From: UBA4656 sp002405525
GTDB lineage: Bacteria > Pseudomonadota > Gammaproteobacteria > Xanthomonadales > Ahniellaceae
Length of the DNA stretch: 22,424 nt
NCBI GenBank assembly: GCA_036723735.1
Contig: DAIMGT010000065.1
Span: forward strand, 1-22,424
Direction: 5' to 3'
Below are positions 16,563 through 22,424 of the stretch, in pieces; within the stretch, counting starts at the first letter, position 1, and each line of letters opens with the position of its first letter. Position numbers and translations under genes: made by a program. The notes below the pieces were generated by a model. It did no database searches. It was not told where the DNA came from and worked only from the letters and a program-made list of their open reading frames with translations.

Positions 16563-19430
16563 ATGGCGAGTACAGCAGGAGCGGGGCGTCCGGGCCGTTC
16601 CGTGCCTTCCGGTGGCGCGGCCGGCTACACGCCGCACCAGGGAAAGTTCCTCGCCTACTGGCTGACCCTCAGAAGCCGTGGCGAAGAGTCGGTGACCCGC
16701 GCCCTCGCATCCGCGAGGGTGGACATGAACCCCCACCAGGTCGATGCGGCGCTGTTCGCGCTGCAATCGCCGGTTGCCGCAGGCGCTCTGCTGGCTGACG
16801 AGGTGGGGTTGGGAAAGACGATCGAGGCTGGTCTTGTCATCGCACAGCGCTGGGCGCAACAGAGACGGCGCATCCTGCTCGTGGTCCCTGCAACGCTCCG
16901 CCGCCAGTGGCGCCAAGAGCTGGCCGACAAGTTCGGGCTTCCGGCGGAGATTCTGGAGTCCAAGACCTTCCCGGATGCGATTCGCGCCGGCAATAAGAAT
17001 CCCTTTCAGGTCAATGACGCCTTGGTCATCACGTCCTACGAGTTCGCCGCCTCGCGCAAGCGGGAGCTAGCGGCTGTTGCGTGGGACCTGGTCGTCCTCG
17101 ACGAGGCGCACAAGCTCAGAAACCTCTACAAGGGTGAGGACGCCTCGAAGCGCGCTACCGCACTCAATGAAGCGCTGCGTGGTCGGCGAAAGGTGCTGCT
17201 GACCGCCACGCCATTCCAGAACTCGCTGCTCGAACTCTACGGACTCGTCTCCTTCATCAGCGATGAGTTCTTCGGCAGCCTTGAGTCGTTCCAACTGCAG
17301 TACACAGGTGGACGAAACCTCGATGAGCGCCTTCGCGAACTCAAGCAGCGCCTGAAGCCGATCTGCCACCGAACGCTACGCCGACAGGTGCAGCAGGAGG
17401 GTGGGATCAACTTCACCAAGCGTTTCTCGATCACGCAGGACTTCACACCGTCGGACGACGAGTGGGAGCTTTACGAGAATGTTTCGGCGTATCTGCAGGA
17501 CGACAGCATCCTCGCCATCAAGCCGGGCGCGCGCCACCTCGTAACGCTCGTCATTCGCAAGATCCTCGCGTCTTCCTCGTTCGCGATCGGCGAAACACTC
17601 GACACCATCATCAGTCGACTCAAGGCCAGCCGCGCGCTCGACACCACGGCGCTCGCCGACTTCGACGCCGCCGACGAAACCGCGGACGAACTCGCCATCG
17701 ATTCGGCACGTGAGCCGATTCAGGGCGAGCTGTTGGATCGTGACGACGAAATCCAACGGCTGTCCGACTACCGTGAACTGGCGCGACGCATCCGCACCAA
17801 TCGTAAGGGCGAGGCGCTGCTGGTTGCGCTGAAAAACGCGTTCGAGATGGCTTACCGCCTCGGCGGTCAACGCAAAGCCGTGATCTTCACCGAGTCCGTC
17901 CGCACGCAGACCTATCTTCGGGAGTTGCTCGAGAGCAACGGGTACGCCGGCAAGACAGTCCTGCTCAACGGTAGCAACAACGATTCGGACTCGAAGGCGG
18001 TCTACGCGCGCTGGCTGAAGCGCCACGATGGAACAGAAACTGTTTCTCGGTCGAAGACAGCCGACATGAAAGCGGCCATCGTCGATGCCTTCCGGGAGGA
18101 GCGCGACATCCTGATCGCCACCGAAGCCGGCGGCGAAGGCATCAACCTGCAGTTCTGCTCGCTGCTGATCAACTACGATCTGCCATGGAATCCGCAGCGC
18201 GTCGAACAGCGAATCGGCCGCGTGCATCGATATGGACAGAAGCACGACGTGGTGGTGGTGAACTTCGTCAATCGGAAGAACCGTGCCGACGAGCTGGTCT
18301 ACGAGCTCCTTGCAAAGAAGTTCAAGCTGTTCGACGGCGTCTTCGGTGCCAGCGACGAAATTCTGGGCGCCATCGAGTCTGGGGTGGATATCGAGCGGAG
18401 CATCAACGACATCTATCGCCGCTGTCGCGACCCGGCGACGATCGAGGCGGAGTTCGCCCGCCTGCAGGCCGAACTCGACGCCACGATCCAGCAGCGCGAA
18501 CTGCGTGCCAAGCAGATCCTGCTGGAGAACTTCGATGAGGACGTGGTTCGGAACCTTCGAACGCGTCGCGAAGAGACCCGGCGGGCACTCTCGGTCTACG
18601 AGCAGCAGTTCCTGCGCCTGATCCGGGCCGTCCGGCCCGAGGCGCGATTCGAGCACGATCTCGTCCACCTCGATGGGGGCACGTTTGCCGTGTCCTGGCC
18701 GCCGGCTGAGCGCGCCAACGCTGGGTTGTTGCGTCCCGACGACGGGTTGGGTGCCGCCATCGTCGCGCTGGCGCGCGATCAGGCGACGCCTGGTGGGACC
18801 CTGCGCTTCCAGTATTCGAAGGTGGACGGTCAGCTTGCGGATGTCAGGGACCTGATCGGGGCACGGGGCACGCTTCGTCTGGCCATGGTCGAGCTGGAAA
18901 CCGCGGCGGAGCTGGTCCAGGAGCTGGTGACCGTCGCGGTCCTCGCCAACGGCAAGCCCCTCAGCCGGGAGACCGCGGAACGGCTCCTTCAAGTCCCGGC
19001 CACGTTCGAGCCCGCCGAGTCGGTCCGGGATGCACCCACAAGCCAGGCGTTCGCTGCGGCCGTCGACGAGGCGGTCGAACGTGCACGCAAGCGCAATGAC
19101 GAGTGGTTTCAGCGCGAAACCGATCGGCTCGACCGTTGGGCCGAGGACCAGCGCATGACCTTGCGCGCGGCCGTCGACCGCCTGGACGAGGAGATCAAGG
19201 CCAGCAAGCGTTTCCTTCGCCAACTCGGCACGCTCGAAGAAAAGGCACAGGCCAAGCGATCGATCCGGCATCTCGAGCAGCAGCGCGATGATGCCCTGCT
19301 GCGCTTCTACGAGCGCCGCAAGGAAATCGCGTCCCGCGAAGAGCAACTGTTGGACGAGGTCGAAACCAATCTCCGCATGACACATCGGATCCACGACCTC
19401 TTCGAGGTCGCATGGGTCCTGGAATCCTGA
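16563..19430 (+). CDS. SNF2-family helicase/translocase of a defence-type operon (DrmD-like)
   Basis: Predicted 955 aa. A short N-terminal extension contains YTPHQGKFLAYWLT (about 22-35). The SNF2 core then shows ADEVGLGKT (Walker A, about 78-86), DEAH (180-183), LTATPFQNS (213-221) and, in the second RecA lobe, ATEAGGEGINLQ (519-530) and QRIGRVHRYGQ (549-559). Roughly 560-840 is a family-specific region, and 838-937 is strongly charged and probably a coiled coil. It likely translocates on DNA using ATP. Similar proteins occur as DrmD in DISARM and in other restriction-like operons. ATG 16563 has GAGGA at 16549-16553; the frame runs open further upstream but through the terminator. The next gene begins 3 bases after the stop. 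Confidence 0.9.
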   Translation: MASTAGAGRPGRSVPSGGAAGYTPHQGKFLAYWLTLRSRGEESVTRALASARVDMNPHQVDAALFALQSPVAAGALLADEVGLGKTIEAGLVIAQRWAQQRRRILLVVPATLRRQWRQELADKFGLPAEILESKTFPDAIRAGNKNPFQVNDALVITSYEFAASRKRELAAVAWDLVVLDEAHKLRNLYKGEDASKRATALNEALRGRRKVLLTATPFQNSLLELYGLVSFISDEFFGSLESFQLQYTGGRNLDERLRELKQRLKPICHRTLRRQVQQEGGINFTKRFSITQDFTPSDDEWELYENVSAYLQDDSILAIKPGARHLVTLVIRKILASSSFAIGETLDTIISRLKASRALDTTALADFDAADETADELAIDSAREPIQGELLDRDDEIQRLSDYRELARRIRTNRKGEALLVALKNAFEMAYRLGGQRKAVIFTESVRTQTYLRELLESNGYAGKTVLLNGSNNDSDSKAVYARWLKRHDGTETVSRSKTADMKAAIVDAFREERDILIATEAGGEGINLQFCSLLINYDLPWNPQRVEQRIGRVHRYGQKHDVVVVNFVNRKNRADELVYELLAKKFKLFDGVFGASDEILGAIESGVDIERSINDIYRRCRDPATIEAEFARLQAELDATIQQRELRAKQILLENFDEDVVRNLRTRREETRRALSVYEQQFLRLIRAVRPEARFEHDLVHLDGGTFAVSWPPAERANAGLLRPDDGLGAAIVALARDQATPGGTLRFQYSKVDGQLADVRDLIGARGTLRLAMVELETAAELVQELVTVAVLANGKPLSRETAERLLQVPATFEPAESVRDAPTSQAFAAAVDEAVERARKRNDEWFQRETDRLDRWAEDQRMTLRAAVDRLDEEIKASKRFLRQLGTLEEKAQAKRSIRHLEQQRDDALLRFYERRKEIASREEQLLDEVETNLRMTHRIHDLFEVAWVLES

Positions 19431-19433
19431 GCC

Positions 19434-20777
19434 ATGTCCAACGCCCGCGAAGTCTCCGACCTGTTGGCGCGGCTGCGGCTCGGAGAAGACTCGACCCTCG
19501 AACTCAAGGCCGTGACCCTCAAGGCCGGCAAGGTCGAAGCACCCAAGACCAGTCAGGTTGCCGACGAAGTGGCCTCGCTCGCCAACTCGATCGGTGGCGA
19601 CCTGCTGTTGGGTGTGGATGACGAGAAGCGTCAGCCTGTCGGCTTGAGCATCGACCAGCTGGATGCGGTCGAGGAGTGGTTTGCCAACGCCGTCGAAAGC
19701 CTGTGCGACCCGACCCCTTTGGTCCATGTGCGCCGTATCGAACTGCCTAACGCAGAAGGCGTGCAGTGGCCGGTGCTTTGGGTCCAGGTCCCAAGGAGCC
19801 TTTTTGTCCACCGGAGTCCTGGCGGCTATCTTCACCGCGTCGGAAGCACCAAACGGCAGTTGTCGCCCGATCAGCTCGCACGCCTCTTCGCCCAGCGCAG
19901 TCGCGCCGGCTTGATCCTCTACGATGAATCGCCTGTCGTCGACTGTGGACTCGAAGTGCTGAGCCCTGCCCTTTGGAAGCGGTTTCTGGGTGGCGGTCCC
20001 GACCCGGACGACATCAAGCTGCGCAAGATGAAGATACTGACCCAGGACCAGGGGGCATGGGTGGCCTCGGTTGCTGGCTGCCTGATGTGCGCCGAGCGCC
20101 CGAGGCAGTGGCTGCCAACAGCCTTTGTGCAATGCGTGCGCTATCTCGGCACGGACCGCAAGGCAGACGAGCAGCACGATGCCCTCGATGCGCAAGGGCC
20201 ACTCGATGCGCAGATCATCGACGCCGTGCGCTTCGTGCTCCGCAACATGCACGTCGGGGCGCGCAAAGACGTAGGGCGCATGGACTATCCGCAGTACGCG
20301 CCCAGTGCCGTGTTCGAGGCGATTGCGAACGCGGTGGCCCACCGCGACTATTCTTTGGCAGGGAACCCGATCCGTGTACGCCAGTTCGCCGATCGGCTCG
20401 AGATCGACACGCCGGGTGCCCTGCCCAACTCCCAGACCATCGAAACCTTGCCGTACAAGCAGGCCACCAGGAACGAGCTGATCGTCAGCCTGCTGACCCG
20501 GTGCCCGGTCGATCTGCCGGGCCTCGGCAGACGGACCCTGATGGACCGGCGCGGCGAAGGGGTGCCGCTGCTGATCGAGGAAACCCTCCGACTCTCAGGG
20601 CGTGCGCCCGAGTACGCACTCGTCGACGATGACCTGCTGAGGCTAACCCTCTGGGCGGCCCAGCCGCCCCGCGATCAAATTGGCATCCCGGAGGTCCTCA
20701 TCCGCGGAGGCTTTGGATCGGCCGCTTACGGCGAAGGCCCCTACGGTCGGGCCCCGAAGGAAGACGACAACACGTGA
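19434..20777 (+). CDS. Schlafen AlbA_2 / RecG-C-like ATP-binding protein
   Basis: Predicted 447 aa. The N-terminal AlbA_2 (Schlafen-like, putative nucleic-acid-binding or nuclease) domain spans about 17-150: EDSTLELKAV, then VADEVASLANSIGGDLLLGVDD and GGYLHRVGST. The C-terminal half resembles the COG2865 ATP-binding domain: VFEAIANAVAHRDYS at about 293-307, DRLEIDTPGALPN at about 320-332, and RRGEGVPLLIEET at about 372-384. COG2865 proteins are often labelled RecG-related transcriptional regulators, but here there is no clear winged-helix at the C-terminus. Three bases separate it from the helicase, and its stop overlaps the Mod start (GTGA), so the three are one translational unit. Function in defence is inferred from context. 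Confidence 0.88.
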   Translation: MSNAREVSDLLARLRLGEDSTLELKAVTLKAGKVEAPKTSQVADEVASLANSIGGDLLLGVDDEKRQPVGLSIDQLDAVEEWFANAVESLCDPTPLVHVRRIELPNAEGVQWPVLWVQVPRSLFVHRSPGGYLHRVGSTKRQLSPDQLARLFAQRSRAGLILYDESPVVDCGLEVLSPALWKRFLGGGPDPDDIKLRKMKILTQDQGAWVASVAGCLMCAERPRQWLPTAFVQCVRYLGTDRKADEQHDALDAQGPLDAQIIDAVRFVLRNMHVGARKDVGRMDYPQYAPSAVFEAIANAVAHRDYSLAGNPIRVRQFADRLEIDTPGALPNSQTIETLPYKQATRNELIVSLLTRCPVDLPGLGRRTLMDRRGEGVPLLIEETLRLSGRAPEYALVDDDLLRLTLWAAQPPRDQIGIPEVLIRGGFGSAAYGEGPYGRAPKEDDNT

Positions 20778-22424
20778 GCCGCAGACAGAAACTCGAACTG
20801 ACCTGGGTGGGCAAGGACGAACGGCCGCGCCTTGAGCCGCGCATCCTGCTCGAAGACCCCAGCCTCAGCTATCACGCGTCGCGGCGCGTGAGTGCGGACG
20901 ATCGCTTCGACAACGTGCTCATCCACGGGGACAACCTGCTCGCGCTGAAAGCACTGGAGCAACAGTACCGGGGCAAGGTGAAGTGCATCTTTATCGACCC
21001 ACCGTACAACACGGGTAGCGCATTCACGCACTATGACGATGGCCTTGAGCACTCGCTGTGGTTGTCGATGATGCGGGATCGACTTGAGATACTCAGAACC
21101 CTGTTGTGTCCGACTGGTTCAATCTGGATAACCATCGACGACAATGAGTGCCACTACCTGAAAGTCGTCTGCGATGAGGTCTTCGGCCGCACAAACTTCG
21201 TCTCAAGCATCTCTTGGCAGAAGTCGTTTGCCAAGAAGAACAAGGCGATCATCTCCGGTAGCCACGATCACATACTCGTGGTGGCGAGAGACATTGGTCA
21301 GTTCACACGCAATTTCTTGCCGCGGACAGGGAGCAGCGAAAAGGCGTTCAAGAATCCGGACAACGACCCGAGGGGGCCTTGGCAAAGCGTTTCGTATTCG
21401 GTTCAGTCCGAAGACTCAGAGCGGCGCGCCGCCTACCGATACCTCATTGAGCTACCGTCTGGTCGCCGAGTCCCACCGCCGCCTGGAAGGCACTGGAACG
21501 GCCTGCCTGAGCGTACGCAGGCTCTGCGTGATGATGGGCGCCTTTGGTTCGGTAGCGATGGAGACAATGCTCCGCGCGCAAAGGTGTTTCTTTCAGAGGT
21601 CAATGACGGAGTTGTTCCGGATAGCTGGTGGTCCCACGATGATGCGGGCTCGACTCAGGACTCGAAGAAAGAGATGCTGGCACTCTTTCCAGGGGTCGAG
21701 CCATTCTCGACGCCAAAGCCGGAAAAGCTGCTTCATCGCATCATCACAATTGCGTCCAATGCAGGCGACATTGTGCTCGACTCATTTGGTGGTTCCGGAA
21801 CGACTGCAGCCGTCGCCCACAAGATGGGCCGCCGCTGGATCATGGTCGAGCTGGGCGATCACTGCCACACGCACATCGTTCCCCGCCTCCGGAAGGTGAT
21901 CGACGGCGACGATCCGGGCGGGGTCACCGCGGCAACCGGCTGGCAGGGCGGCGGGGGGTTCCGCTACTACCGCCTCGCGCCCTCGCTAATGAAGCAGGAT
22001 GCATTCGGCAATCTGGTCATCAACCCGGCGTACAACCCGGAAATGCTCGCGCAGGCGGTCTGCCAGTTGATGGGCTTCCGCCACGCGCCTTCGGAGCAGC
22101 ACTACTGGCAGCACGGGCAAGCCACCGAGCGCGACTACATCTATGTCACGACAGCGGCGCTCACCCACGCACAGCTGCGAGCCATGAGCGAAGACGTGGG
22201 ACCCGAGCGCACCCTGCTGATCTGCTGCAAGGCATTCGACGCGAAAGTGGATGCGTTTCCCAACCTGACGGTGAAGAAGATTCCGCAGGCCGTGTTGGAC
22301 AAGTGCGAGTGGGGACGTGACGACTACTCCCTTCGGGTTGCGGCGCTGCCGCCGGGCGCGCCGGGGGGGGGGGCGGGCGGCGCCGCAGGAGCAGGGGGGG
22401 CGCGAGGCGCACCGCGCCCCGCGC
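20774..22424 (+). CDS. Type III-like (Mod, beta-class) site-specific DNA methyltransferase, 3' end outside window
   Basis: I translated 550 codons from GTG 20774 without a stop; the C-terminus lies beyond the window. The motif order is that of beta-class amino-methyltransferases: catalytic DPPYNTGS (75-82) comes before the SAM-binding DSFGGSGTT (336-344). VLIHGDNLLALKALE (48-62) and TPKPEKLLHRII (313-324) are also typical of Mod. It probably methylates adenine or cytosine in a short asymmetric site; the base and site cannot be read from sequence. The region between the motifs, about 140-310, is the usual target-recognition part and is less GC-rich (30 of 60 bases at 21181-21240). GTGA overlaps the preceding stop. 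A Res partner is expected downstream. Confidence 0.9.
   Translation, partial: MSRRQKLELTWVGKDERPRLEPRILLEDPSLSYHASRRVSADDRFDNVLIHGDNLLALKALEQQYRGKVKCIFIDPPYNTGSAFTHYDDGLEHSLWLSMMRDRLEILRTLLCPTGSIWITIDDNECHYLKVVCDEVFGRTNFVSSISWQKSFAKKNKAIISGSHDHILVVARDIGQFTRNFLPRTGSSEKAFKNPDNDPRGPWQSVSYSVQSEDSERRAAYRYLIELPSGRRVPPPPGRHWNGLPERTQALRDDGRLWFGSDGDNAPRAKVFLSEVNDGVVPDSWWSHDDAGSTQDSKKEMLALFPGVEPFSTPKPEKLLHRIITIASNAGDIVLDSFGGSGTTAAVAHKMGRRWIMVELGDHCHTHIVPRLRKVIDGDDPGGVTAATGWQGGGGFRYYRLAPSLMKQDAFGNLVINPAYNPEMLAQAVCQLMGFRHAPSEQHYWQHGQATERDYIYVTTAALTHAQLRAMSEDVGPERTLLICCKAFDAKVDAFPNLTVKKIPQAVLDKCEWGRDDYSLRVAALPPGAPGGGAGGAAGAGGARGAPRPA
22344..22424. other. G-rich low-complexity window end, possibly unreliable sequence
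   Basis: The Mod frame stays open here, but the sequence turns into runs of G (11 at 22363-22373, 7 at 22394-22400). The translation becomes Gly/Ala/Pro-rich, unlike the preceding domain. This may be a real linker or base-calling decay at a contig end. The last ~27 codons should not be trusted. Confidence 0.6.

Noticed and set aside
17376..20342. 988-codon open frame on the minus strand, antisense to the helicase and Schlafen-like genes
   Set aside because: Its translation is low-complexity with no recognisable domain. The opposite strand carries clear helicase and AlbA_2 motifs. Long antisense frames are expected in high-GC DNA.
16563..22424. Calling the operon a DISARM class 1 system
   Set aside because: The helicase resembles DrmD, but the methyltransferase is of the type III Mod kind and drmA, drmB and drmC are not visible. 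The missing downstream sequence prevents a firm call.

Overview
The window is a stretch of high-GC gammaproteobacterial chromosome. Its gene order (groESL, cutA, dsbD, a TlpA-like thioredoxin, aroQ, accB, accC, prmA on one side; erpA, bactofilin, ampE on the other) and its protein sequences point to the Xanthomonadales/Lysobacterales. The genus cannot be fixed from the sequence alone. Both window ends cut through genes.

Positions 1-14107 are a continuous run of 14 genes, all on the minus strand. Read in the direction of transcription they are: a secreted multidomain endonuclease I, cutA, dsbD, a TlpA-like thioredoxin, aroQ, accB, accC, a VOC/glyoxalase-fold protein, prmA, a zinc-ribbon DUF3426 membrane protein, a coiled-coil membrane protein (DUF6776-like), a bactofilin, erpA, nudC and ampE (cut by the window start). 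The run combines periplasmic thiol redox, shikimate and fatty-acid precursor synthesis, ribosomal protein methylation, Fe-S assembly, NAD(H) hydrolysis and cell-envelope genes. It is mostly housekeeping. Exceptions are the nuclease, which carries duplicated Ig-like modules and a C-terminal NGFEP tail, and DsbD, which has two tandem N-terminal alpha domains.

Positions 14108-16484 hold the divergent groES-groEL operon. Upstream are a sigma32-type promoter, a sigma70-type promoter and a CIRCE operator (HrcA site). A GGGCCCA heptad repeat with an inverted partner lies between groES and groEL, and a clear hairpin-T terminator follows groEL. A related inverted repeat lies between the TlpA-like gene and aroQ, and a fragment lies between accB and accC, so this looks like a dispersed intergenic repeat family.

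Positions 16485-22424 look like an accessory defence island placed directly after the groEL terminator. Three tightly coupled plus-strand genes encode a SNF2-family helicase with a long coiled-coil C-terminus, a Schlafen AlbA_2 / RecG-C-like ATP-binding protein, and a type III (Mod-like) DNA methyltransferase cut by the window end. Part of the methyltransferase between its catalytic motifs is much poorer in G+C than its surroundings. The last ~80 bases are G-rich low-complexity sequence that may be unreliable. This operon is the best candidate for an under-described system. A Res-type nuclease/helicase gene would be expected just beyond the window.
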